Under the pieces are notes generated by a model that saw only the letters and a program-made list of their open reading frames with translations, did not search any database and was not told the DNA's origin. A DNA stretch of 30,688 nt from JAGMES01 sp023128035 (GTDB taxonomy: Bacteria > Bacillota > Halanaerobiia > DY22613): positions 1 to 30,688 of the forward strand of contig DAOVRZ010000071.1 in NCBI GenBank assembly GCA_030627905.1. The letters run 5' to 3'. Positions 24,813 to 30,688 of this stretch are shown one piece after another (the stretch's first letter is position 1; each line of letters opens with the position of its first letter). Position numbers and translations under genes: made by a program.

Positions 24813-25460
24813 ATGGGAATGGTTATTGAATATCTTACGACTATATCTTTACGTTGTCCGGTTTGCGGTCGGTTGGATATACATCATATAAGTATTTTTG
24901 ACTTCGCTGGCAGAAGCGGAAAAGATATACATTGTGAGTGCGGATATAGAAAAGTCAGGTTGGGAAGCAAGAATTTTAAGCGCTTCTGGTTACAATTTAA
25001 TTGTATAATTTGCGAAATGGAGCATACACTATATTTTACACCAAGTGAATTTTGGGGTGTTAAAATTCTAACCATTCACTGCCCCGATACTGACCTTAAA
25101 TTAGGATATTTGGGGCCAGAGATTCTGGTTCAGAGTGAAATTCAGGATCAACAGCAAGATTTAGACGATATGATTAATGATCTTGGCTTTGATGATTATT
25201 TTTGTGATCCCGAGGTGATGTTAGAAGCTTTGGATATATTGCATGATATTGCTGAAAAAGGTGGTCTTTTTTGTCAATGTGGCAATAGTAATATAGATAT
25301 TGATATGTATCCTGATAAGATAGAATTACTATGTCGAAATTGTCAGGGTATAAGTATGATAAATGCTAGAACTTTATCTGATTTAGAACAACTTAAAAAA
25401 ATGAATAAAGTAATTCTAGCTAAAGGTAAAAATACTGCCATACGAAGTGATCCTTCATAG
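24813..25460 (+). CDS. Zinc-ribbon-rich protein of unknown function
   Basis: A 215-residue protein from the ATG at 24813 (AAGGAGGTTAGGG upstream). It carries cysteine pairs in CPVCG (about residue 15), CECG, CIICEMEH, and near the C-terminus CQCG and CRNCQ, suggesting two zinc ribbons around an acidic middle segment (DDMINDLGFDDYF). Proteins like this are found next to class II aldolase genes in Clostridia, as here. Function unknown; nucleic acid or protein binding is possible. The stop is inside a terminator hairpin. Confidence 0.7.
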   Translation: MGMVIEYLTTISLRCPVCGRLDIHHISIFDFAGRSGKDIHCECGYRKVRLGSKNFKRFWLQFNCIICEMEHTLYFTPSEFWGVKILTIHCPDTDLKLGYLGPEILVQSEIQDQQQDLDDMINDLGFDDYFCDPEVMLEALDILHDIAEKGGLFCQCGNSNIDIDMYPDKIELLCRNCQGISMINARTLSDLEQLKKMNKVILAKGKNTAIRSDPS

Positions 25461-25470
25461 GATCACTTTT
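25445..25470 (+). terminator. Terminator overlapping the stop codon of the zinc-ribbon gene
   Basis: AAGTGATCC pairs with GGATCACTT around TTCATA, followed by TTT. The TAG stop lies in the loop (25458-25460). The fba gene begins 46 bases later. Confidence 0.85.
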
Positions 25471-25515
25471 ACTTGGTTATTTTTAAATGTTTACAATAAA
25501 AGGAGGAATTTTATT

Positions 25516-26370
25516 ATGGCACTCGTTCCAATGTTACAGATTTTACTCAAAGCTCAAAAGGAAGGATATGCAGTTGGTGGATTCAATATGAATAATCTGG
25601 AGTATTTACAGGCTATTATTGAAATCGCTGAAGAAGAAAAATCACCTGTAATTGTTCAATTAAGTGAGGGTGCTCTTCGGTATGTAGGTATGGAATATGC
25701 TGTCGCACTGGTGAAAGTAGCTGCTGAAATGGTATCTGTACCTGTAGCACTTCATTTAGACCATGGCAGTAGTTTTGCAAAAATCATGGAATGTATTCGT
25801 CATGGATTTTCTGCTGTTATGATTGATGGATCTAAACTTCCTTTTGAAGAAAATATTGCTTTAGTGCAAAAGGTTAAGGAAGCGGCTGAAGCTGTTGGTG
25901 TTACTGTGGAAGCTGAATTAGGTAAAATTGGTGGTACTGAAGATGATCATCATGTGGATGAAAAAGCAGCTTCAATGACTAGACCAGAGGAAGCTAAGAC
26001 ATTTGTAGAAAAAACAAATGTAGATGCTCTGGCTATTGCAATAGGTACAGCCCATGGTCCATATAAAGGTAAACCTGAGCTGGATTTTGATCGCTTACAA
26101 GCGATTCGTAAAATTGTAGATGTTCCATTAGTACTGCACGGTGCATCTGGTGTTTATGATGAAGATATTCAGAAAGCTATCTCTATGGGAATTTGTAAAA
26201 TTAACATCAATACTGATTTTCAATTGGTATCCACTACTAAAATGCGTGAGGTTTTGAGTAATGATGATAAAGTTTATGATCCACGGAAAATTCTTGGTCC
26301 TGCTAAAGATGCAATGAAGGACAAAGTTAGAGAAAAGATTCGGTTATTTGGTAGTAACAATAAAGCTTAA
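25516..26370 (+). CDS. fba: Class II fructose-bisphosphate aldolase
   Basis: Zinc-dependent cleavage and condensation of fructose 1,6-bisphosphate. The 284-residue protein starts at the ATG at 25516 with AAAGGAGGAAT upstream. Metal ligands and active site are visible: HLDHG (His-x-x-His; Asp as acid), VEAELGKIGGTEDD, AIGTAHGPYKG, LHGASGV and KININTD. The close relatives GatY/KbaY (tagatose bisphosphate aldolase) cannot be fully excluded, but the gene stands alone without sugar genes, favouring glycolytic Fba. Confidence 0.93.
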   Translation: MALVPMLQILLKAQKEGYAVGGFNMNNLEYLQAIIEIAEEEKSPVIVQLSEGALRYVGMEYAVALVKVAAEMVSVPVALHLDHGSSFAKIMECIRHGFSAVMIDGSKLPFEENIALVQKVKEAAEAVGVTVEAELGKIGGTEDDHHVDEKAASMTRPEEAKTFVEKTNVDALAIAIGTAHGPYKGKPELDFDRLQAIRKIVDVPLVLHGASGVYDEDIQKAISMGICKININTDFQLVSTTKMREVLSNDDKVYDPRKILGPAKDAMKDKVREKIRLFGSNNKA

Positions 26371-26390
26371 TATACATAAGCTATAGAAAA

Positions 26391-26420
26391 AGCGTGTCAG
26401 ATTTCTGACATGTTTTTTTA
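26391..26420 (+). terminator. Terminator of fba
   Basis: CGTGTCAG pairs with CTGACATG (one G-T pair) around ATTT, followed by seven T. Confidence 0.88.
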
Positions 26421-26431
26421 TGATAGATGAT

Positions 26432-26460
26432 TTGTCAAGAATGATATCATTTTTGATATA
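26432..26460 (+). promoter_or_regulatory. Probable sigma-A promoter of the MBL-fold hydrolase gene
   Basis: TTGTCA (26432-26437), 17-base spacer, GATATA (26455-26460). The -10 box is imperfect. The ATG at 26492 follows with a GGAAAGGATG site. Confidence 0.5.
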
Positions 26461-26491
26461 AGAGAAAAGTGTTTGGAAAGGATGTAATGAA

Positions 26492-27472
26492 ATGGATTAT
26501 GATCTGAAATTGTATAATGAGATTGCTGAGTATACTCTTCAGGTTGTAAAAGAAGATATGCGTTGGTGGAAAGATGAAGAGGTTCTGCCTTATAGTGGCG
26601 TTCCTAAAATACTTTTTCTTGGAACAGGTGGTAATCCGGCAAATCTTTTGACCCAGACACGTCAAACGGGAGGTTTCATTCTCTATCTTCCTGGCTTTGC
26701 TTTGGCTGTAGATCCTGGCCCGGGTGCGATCTGGCACATCAAGCAAAACGGGGTTGATCTTCGGACAATCAATGGAGTTTATATCAGTCATGGTCATACA
26801 GATCATTATTTAGGTGCACCTGTGATAATTGAAGGAATGACACGGCTGATGAGCCAAAGGAAGGGTATGTTATTACTGCCTCAAGATGTTTTGGATGATA
26901 ATTTGATCAGTGTTTATCATCAAGGACGTTGCCAATATCATGAGGGATACGTGGGTGGTCCTGCTGACTTGGTCGTTTTAAAAGAAGGGGAGAAGATTGA
27001 ACTTGCAGATGATACTTTCTTAACACCAATAAAAGCATATCACGGGAAAATGAATTTTGGTTTTGTTATCTCTACTCCCACAATGACTATTGGTTATACG
27101 AGTGACACTAGCTATTTACTCGAGTATGAAGATCAGGATGGAATAGCTCATAGAATTGATAAATGGGCACCCATTCAGCTACCCAAAAGGATTATCCAAT
27201 ATAGAGAAGATTTGAAAAAGATGTTTAGTCAGGTAGACTATCTTATTGCCAATGTGAGTTATTTTAACTTATTTGCTCATCGTCATATAACAGCAATAGG
27301 GTTAGCTCATCTTTTAAAAAATTCTAAAGTCAAGCGTTGTTGGATGACACATTTAGATGCTTGTTGTACACGTCCTAAAGCTATCTTTAATAAAATGGCT
27401 GAATACGTGATTAATCAGACTGAAGCAGACGTGATAGTGGCTGAGGATAATAAAGAATATAAGATAGAATGA
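26492..27472 (+). CDS. Metallo-beta-lactamase-fold hydrolase
   Basis: A 326-residue soluble protein of the MBL fold. The metal motif is ISHGHTDHYLG (His-x-His-x-Asp-His) near residue 100; further ligands are expected at AYHGKMNFG, YTSDTSYL and MTHLDACC. An N-terminal helical part (about 30 residues) precedes LFLGTGG. The arrangement is like RNase Z or related phosphodiesterases, but the substrate is unknown. A dedicated terminator follows immediately, so it is monocistronic. Confidence 0.85.
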   Translation: MDYDLKLYNEIAEYTLQVVKEDMRWWKDEEVLPYSGVPKILFLGTGGNPANLLTQTRQTGGFILYLPGFALAVDPGPGAIWHIKQNGVDLRTINGVYISHGHTDHYLGAPVIIEGMTRLMSQRKGMLLLPQDVLDDNLISVYHQGRCQYHEGYVGGPADLVVLKEGEKIELADDTFLTPIKAYHGKMNFGFVISTPTMTIGYTSDTSYLLEYEDQDGIAHRIDKWAPIQLPKRIIQYREDLKKMFSQVDYLIANVSYFNLFAHRHITAIGLAHLLKNSKVKRCWMTHLDACCTRPKAIFNKMAEYVINQTEADVIVAEDNKEYKIE

Positions 27473-27510
27473 AAAAGATCGCTTTTTTTAGAAAGGGCGA
27501 TCTTTTTTTA
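27472..27510 (+). terminator. Terminator of the MBL-fold gene
   Basis: AAAAAGATCGC (27472-27482) pairs with GCGATCTTTTT (from 27497) around an AT-rich loop, followed by T-run. It begins at the last base of the stop codon. Confidence 0.9.
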
Positions 27511-27512
27511 GA

Positions 27513-27701
27513 TTGACAAAAAAGGGAATTCAAGATGTGACAGTAAATTTGGTTATTGGTTCTGGTGGTTGAAGAGGTTTTACATTTCAACCTGCCGTGT
27601 CTGCAGGTAAACCAAATGCTGAAGGATTTGACCAATATTGAGTTGATGCACTTGGCATAGGATTTTTCCGCAAATTACAGGTATCAGGGATTATAAGTTA
27701 G
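27513..27701 (+). pseudogene. Decayed coding fragment interrupted by two TGA codons
   Basis: One frame from about 27513 to the TAG at 27699 reads like protein (VTVNLVIGSGG, RGFTFQPAVSAGKPNAEG, VDALGIGFFRK) but is broken by TGA after GSGG and after FDQY. Each could come from TGG by one change. There is no ribosome site. I do not recognise the protein. The decayed piece at 28358-28423 may be from the same gene. Confidence 0.45.
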
Positions 27702-27720
27702 TGGTTTCATAATTGAGAAT

Positions 27721-27766
27721 AAAAAGTCGTAGTGGATTATTGAAAATTCCACGCGACTTTTTTATT
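27721..27766 (+). terminator. Terminator-like hairpin after the decayed fragment
   Basis: AAAAAGTCG and GTGGA pair with TCCAC and CGACTTTTTT around an AT-rich loop. It is followed by AT-rich DNA to about 27900 with no visible gene. Confidence 0.8.
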
Positions 27767-27953
27767 TTTGTAGTATGAAAAGGGATTTAGGGGAGATTTG
27801 TCGAATATTTAGTATTATTATGTAATTCATAGACATAAAGTTATATTGCAGAAAAATAGGTTTTAGTAGAAATGATGATTAAACTCAACTAAGTATTTTT
27901 TAGGAGGTGAGAACGAGTAAGTTTAACGAGTAGTGAATAAATTAATTTCTAAT

Positions 27954-27999
27954 TAAGGAGGTACTGATCTTGAGATGTTGGAAGAGTACTGGGCTGTGA
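27954..27999 (+). pseudogene. Gene start cut after nine codons by an IS element
   Basis: A strong TAAGGAGGT (27954-27962) precedes a TTG start at 27970. The frame reads LRCWKSTGL and is stopped by the TGA formed at the end of the adjoining element (GTGAAC from 27996). It looks like the beginning of a gene interrupted by the insertion. Confidence 0.4.
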
Positions 28000-28254
28000 A
28001 CTACCCGCCATCTACGCATTGCTAAGAGGTGGGGCTTCTTGCTTCAATGATCATAGCCTACTAATATCATAGGTCTTACGCGATCTCCACAAGCGTAACT
28101 TCGGGGTGAACCAACCCTAGATGGTCGTAGAATTGCAATTGGTGAGTATTAGTCACCTTGGTCGATGCAATTCACTATAGCGTTGATACCTAGAATATTT
28201 TACACAGACAAGGATTCGTATCTGTAACCTTATATATTCTCTTGTCAATGTTCT
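28000..28254 (-). ncRNA. Putative omega RNA (TnpB guide-scaffold RNA)
   Basis: Starting after the promoter at 28261-28288 (minus), the transcript would contain several self-complementary blocks: GACAAG with CTTGTC and AGAATAT with ATATTCT (interleaved, a possible pseudoknot), GAATTGCA with TGCAATTC enclosing GGTGA/TCACC, TTACGC with GCGTAA, and the 3' hairpin between CCCCACCTCT and AGATGGCGGG. The 3' end is GTTCAC, after which flanking sequence (AGCCCAGTACTCTTCC) would serve as guide. Scaffold position, strand and right-end form match TnpB-associated omega RNAs. Expression is not shown. Confidence 0.6.
28044..28148 (-). pseudogene. C-terminal tail of tnpB
   Basis: The minus-strand frame ends ILRPSRVGSPRSYACGDRV, then RPM and ten more residues before a TGA at 28044-28046. 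The ACGDRV block resembles the C-terminus of IS605 TnpB proteins. It is open only from 28148, so the catalytic RuvC part is absent. Overlap of the tnpB end with the guide-RNA scaffold is usual in these elements. Confidence 0.55.
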
Positions 28255-28260
28255 AAGTAT

Positions 28261-28288
28261 ATCATACCAAAAGTCAAAAAAAAGTCAA
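28261..28288 (-). promoter_or_regulatory. Promoter of the omega-RNA-like transcript
   Basis: On the minus strand, TTGACT (28288-28283), 16-base spacer, TATGAT (28266-28261). Both boxes are close to consensus; transcription would run toward 28000 with no start codon and ribosome site following, consistent with a noncoding RNA. Confidence 0.65.
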
Positions 28289-28357
28289 GACCTTGCCAAT
28301 TCATCCTCCACCTATAGAGGATGAAGGACTTTTTGACAACTTACGTTAAATAGGCAT

Positions 28358-28423
28358 GTTGCTTTTGAGGTGACAGATTCATATGGAGTTCAGTGGGAAA
28401 TGGAGCGGGTAGGCCAATGGTAA
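28358..28423 (+). pseudogene. Short decayed coding tail
   Basis: Twenty-one codons reading VAFEVTDSYGVQWEMERVGQ-W then TAA, cut on its 5' side by the IS remnant. It resembles the C-terminus of a surface-protein module. No identity can be given. Confidence 0.35.
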
Positions 28424-28464
28424 GAGTAATCAATGGTATTGTTGGATAGAAATGGAGGTAAAAA

Positions 28465-29514
28465 ATGGATACTAATAGTTTAGCTAAAAAGTTAAAGGTA
28501 ATCATTGATACAGATATGGATTTTGATGATTATTTAGCGATTTTGTTTCTTTTGAAAAATCCGAATATAGATGTTTTGGGCGTAATGGTAACTGGTGTTG
28601 GTGCGGTTCATTTAAAACCAGGGGTTGCGAATATGAAATATGTGCTTAAAATTTTTGATGATGCAAGTATTCGGAATATTCCGGTTTTGAAAGGAGCAAT
28701 AGCTCCATTAAGCTATAGTAATATGTTCCCATATGATATCAGATTAGGTGCTGATAAAAGATATGATGCATTATTTACAAATTATCTAGGAGAAGAATTT
28801 GGAAAAGCAACCCACGAAACCGAAGATGTGGTTGATTGGTTTAAGCAAACTTTAAGTGAAACTGACGAGCCTATCACTATTCTCTCGATTGGTGGAGGAA
28901 CAAATTTGGCAACTTTATATACCCATCTTCCTGAATTGATGACAAAAAAGATCGAAAAAATCGTGATGATGGGTGGAAATATCCTAGAGAAGTATATTAC
29001 AGATGGAATGGATTTTGAAGGAGCGGCAGGTAATATAAAGGATGCATTTGATGGTAAACCCATGTATGACAATGATGTAGCAGAATGGAATATTTTTATA
29101 GATCCAAAAGGCGTAGATATTGTTTTTAAGTCACAGATTCCAATAGTCCTAGTTTCTTTAAACGCGAGTCAACATGTAAAATTGGATCAGGATTTTGTAA
29201 ATAAATTGGATACAGAAAAATCAAGAGCAGCTAAATTTGCTTATGAGGTTTTAGAATACCCACTAAATAAAGCTGGAATCGGTAAGTTTCTATATTTCTG
29301 GGATCCTCTCGCGGCTTGTGCAGTTGCCAATCCTTCAATTGTTAAAACAGTCGAGTTGCCGCTTGAGGTTTATCTTAAGTTGGATGAAGAAAATGATAGA
29401 TCTGGAGAATTGGTAGTTGATTCTGAGCTAGGTAGTAATATTTCTGTGGCAGTCTATGCAGATAAAAAAGAAGTTTATGATTTCTATCTTGAGACTATAA
29501 ATATTCCTGATTAA
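28465..29514 (+). CDS. Inosine/uridine-preferring nucleoside hydrolase family protein
   Basis: A 349-residue protein with the family's N-terminal metal site, here KVIIDTDMDFDDYLAI (canonical DTDxGxDD) at residues 11-26, and the conserved SIGGGTNLATLY, KIVMMGGN, EWNIFIDPKG and VSLNASQHV segments. Near the C-terminus is FWDPLAACAVANP, where nucleoside hydrolases have HDPLA: the His is replaced by Trp, as in some divergent members. The enzymes hydrolyse the N-glycosidic bond of nucleosides. There is no signal peptide. The ATG follows ATGGAGGT. It is the only intact gene among decayed RHS and IS remnants and may be a transferred gene. Confidence 0.85.
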   Translation: MDTNSLAKKLKVIIDTDMDFDDYLAILFLLKNPNIDVLGVMVTGVGAVHLKPGVANMKYVLKIFDDASIRNIPVLKGAIAPLSYSNMFPYDIRLGADKRYDALFTNYLGEEFGKATHETEDVVDWFKQTLSETDEPITILSIGGGTNLATLYTHLPELMTKKIEKIVMMGGNILEKYITDGMDFEGAAGNIKDAFDGKPMYDNDVAEWNIFIDPKGVDIVFKSQIPIVLVSLNASQHVKLDQDFVNKLDTEKSRAAKFAYEVLEYPLNKAGIGKFLYFWDPLAACAVANPSIVKTVELPLEVYLKLDEENDRSGELVVDSELGSNISVAVYADKKEVYDFYLETINIPD

Positions 29515-29519
29515 AAAGC

Positions 29520-29738
29520 GGACAGATGATGTTGAAAAAGGTACGCTTGAAGCTTTAAAAAGAGAATACACGTAAAGAAAAAGTTGAAGAGCTAAAAGAA
29601 GAGTTTAGGCGGCACTTTATTGTTTTACCAAATCCAGTTTATGGAGATTGGGAACAGGCAATTTATGATTATAAGAAGTTAACTTCAGAGGAAAAGGGAG
29701 AGTATCGGGAGAAAAGTTTGGATAAATACGATAATTAA
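29520..29738 (+). pseudogene. Frameshifted small gene of unknown function
   Basis: One frame reads DDVEKGTLEALKREYT then TAA (29573); the next frame continues with KEKVEELKEEFRRHFIVLPN, YGDWEQAIYDYKK and ends in KYDN-TAA at 29738. The two halves join sensibly if one base is added or removed near 29565. No ribosome site is visible; I do not recognise it. The rest of 29739-29800 is empty AT-rich sequence. Confidence 0.4.
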
Positions 29739-29803
29739 TTCAACTTTCGCAGTTGATAAATCCCTATAAAATGTTGATATTATTGAGTTTTTCCCAATAA
29801 AAT

Positions 29804-29914
29804 AACAAAGACACTCCTTTTTTGGTATAATAGAGTTATCCAATATCTATCCAAAGAAAGGAAGTGTCTTTGTTGACTACTATTATACTAGAAAAATACT
29901 TTAATGAAAAGTAA
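29804..29914 (+). mobile_element. IS end with decayed transposase start
   Basis: AACAAAGACACTCCTTTT (29804-29821) and AAAGGAAGTGTCTTTGTT (29857-29874) are near-perfect inverted copies flanking a TATAAT (29826-29831). A TTG start at 29873 encodes MTTIILEKYFNEK before a TAA; coding-like codons (RFLKNFIFFYALFYDL) continue after it in the same frame with further stops. This looks like the upstream end of an insertion sequence whose transposase is destroyed. Confidence 0.55.
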
Positions 29915-30071
29915 ATTCAATCCAGTATATCTCGTTTTTTAAAGAATTTTATCTTTTTCTATGCCTTATTTTATGATTTAACGTTCCTAAAAATGTAAAT
30001 AAACCCCATAGAACTACACACACAATATAGCGAAGAGCCGCTTTAGCTCATCAGGATTTATGGTCGATACA

Positions 30072-30639
30072 ATTTCACCGAATGCTAGTTTTAGTGAGCA
30101 AAATCAGGAGATAGTAACAAATGGAGAAGAAATAAATGTGTACTGGACAACTACTGAGGCTGGTACAGTTTATTACTGCAAAAGGTTATAACTCTAAAAC
30201 TATCGAAACAGTTGGAGAAGATTTGATTGGGTTTAATCAAACTGTTTATGGAAATTATGAGTTACTTCTCTATATGCAAGATAAAGTTGGGAATCCTTCA
30301 GTAGAAATTTCTCAAAAAATCAGAGTAAATGCATCACCAGTGATTGGGATTGGTGAAGAACGTTCTGTATATAAAGGTCGAGATATCGAAATCGGAGATG
30401 GAACAGTGAAAAATACTTCTTTATTAGAAGTTTCACATGCAGATGGAGGAAATGCTTCGAGATCATTAAAAGTAGTGGTGACCAATACTTATGATGGAGA
30501 ATTGCGATTGGATGAAGTATGGGAAGGTAAGATGATTTTGAGAGGTGATATAACTGTTCCAGCGGGAGTTGTTCTAACTATTCAACCTGGCAGTGAGATT
30601 CTTATACCTGATGGCAAGATGATCAGAATTGCACAGTGA
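30072..30639 (+). pseudogene. Fragment of a surface protein, frameshifted and cut by an IS605-type element
   Basis: The upstream frame reads ISPNASFSEQNQEIVTNGEE and NVYWTTTEAGTVYY up to a stop; the downstream frame (from about 30170 to 30639) continues AKGYNSKTIETVGEDLIGFN, so one base was gained or lost near 30175. The end contains MILRGDITVPAGVVLTIQPG, typical of beta-helix or Ig-like modules in RHS and surface proteins. The TGA stop at 30637-30639 is provided by the element starting at 30636; the natural protein probably continued. The ATG at 30136 is not a real start. Confidence 0.6.
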
Positions 30640-30688
30640 ACTCGTCCAGCTAAAGCTGAACATCGGGGCTTCAGTAGGGGATTTTACC
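30636..30688 (-). mobile_element. Miniature IS200/IS605-type element (copy 3, cut by window end)
   Basis: It begins GTGAACTCGTCCAGCTAAAG and continues CTGAACATCGGGGCTTCAGT, matching copy 1 (12208) with a few changes, up to the window end. It interrupts the coding frame of a surface-protein gene and supplies its stop. Confidence 0.7.

Larger units (their letters stand above)
27996..28345 (-). mobile_element. IS200/IS605-type element remnant, transposase genes lost
   Basis: On the minus strand it ends with the classic right end: AGAAGCCCCACCTC, a hairpin, then GGCGGGTAGTTCAC at 27996. The distal end carries a hairpin TTCATCCTC/GAGGATGAA (28300-28325) and a longer GTC-A-run/T-run-GAC pairing, like a left end. 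The exact left border is uncertain (about 28340-28345). No tnpA is present and only the tail of tnpB remains. What survives between the ends is a promoter and a structured, RNA-like region. Confidence 0.75.

Noticed and set aside
27513..27701. Two in-frame TGA codons that might encode Trp or selenocysteine.
   Set aside because: TGA is used as a normal stop elsewhere (for example kamB, kal) and TGG for Trp throughout; no ribosome site and no SECIS-like hairpin. Simple decay explains it.
28000..28260. A riboswitch or T-box-like leader upstream of the nucleoside hydrolase gene.
   Set aside because: The conserved right end (GGCGGGTAGTTCAC), the tnpB tail and the promoter are all on the minus strand, pointing away from that gene; an IS200/IS605 remnant fits better.

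Overview
The window looks like a chromosome segment of a low-GC, anaerobic, amino-acid-fermenting Bacillota, most likely a Clostridia or Halanaerobiales relative. The evidence is AT-rich DNA, strong AGGAGG-type ribosome sites, GTG/TTG starts, a B12-dependent lysine fermentation and butyrate pathway, a class II aldolase and decayed IS200/IS605 and RHS material. The species cannot be fixed from sequence alone.

Layout. (1) 1-3460 is a degenerate polymorphic-toxin (RHS/YD) zone. It holds the tail of a toxin with its immunity gene, a remnant of a second toxin with its own immunity gene, a 131-bp MITE with perfect 27-bp inverted repeats, decayed fragments and a truncated YD-repeat ORF. (2) 3430-4080 holds a cluster of hairpins, a truncated HicB-like gene on the minus strand, and the upstream region of a sigma-54 promoter. 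(3) 4145-17447 is one co-directional run of 13 genes: kdd, kamB, kamC, kamD, kamE, an amidohydrolase, kal, kce, both subunits of an acetoacetate CoA-transferase, thiolase, hbd and crt. Together they encode lysine fermentation from beta-lysine (or D-lysine) to crotonyl-CoA, acetoacetate and C4 intermediates. A textbook -24/-12 (sigma-54) promoter lies directly upstream, and a bidirectional terminator closes the run. Lysine 2,3-aminomutase (kamA), butyryl-CoA dehydrogenase/Etf, a transporter and the sigma-54 activator are not in the window. (4) 17534-20781 (minus) holds a membrane diguanylate cyclase, an HD-domain protein and a very divergent RtcB-like protein. (5) 20960-27472 (plus) holds housekeeping and hypothetical genes: flavodoxin-like, DUF1934-like, XapX-like, pyrG, an exported protein, a zinc-ribbon protein, fba and a metallo-beta-lactamase-fold hydrolase. 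(6) 27473-30688 is another decayed accessory zone with an omega-RNA-like IS200/IS605 remnant carrying a tnpB tail, a nucleoside-hydrolase family gene, a transposase remnant and a broken surface-protein gene.

Most notable are the sigma-54 control of the lysine operon, the small elements ending in GTGAAC that abut gene 3' ends and often supply the stop codon (two of them at the lysine operon), the stand-alone omega-RNA-like element with its own promoter, and the divergent RtcB-like protein. The recurring element appears three times (12208, 17447, 30636). Its strand logic matches an IS200/IS605 right end read on the minus strand, so any RNA from it would run antisense into the 3' end of the neighbouring gene. 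Gene assignments rest on motif recognition and context; no database search was possible.
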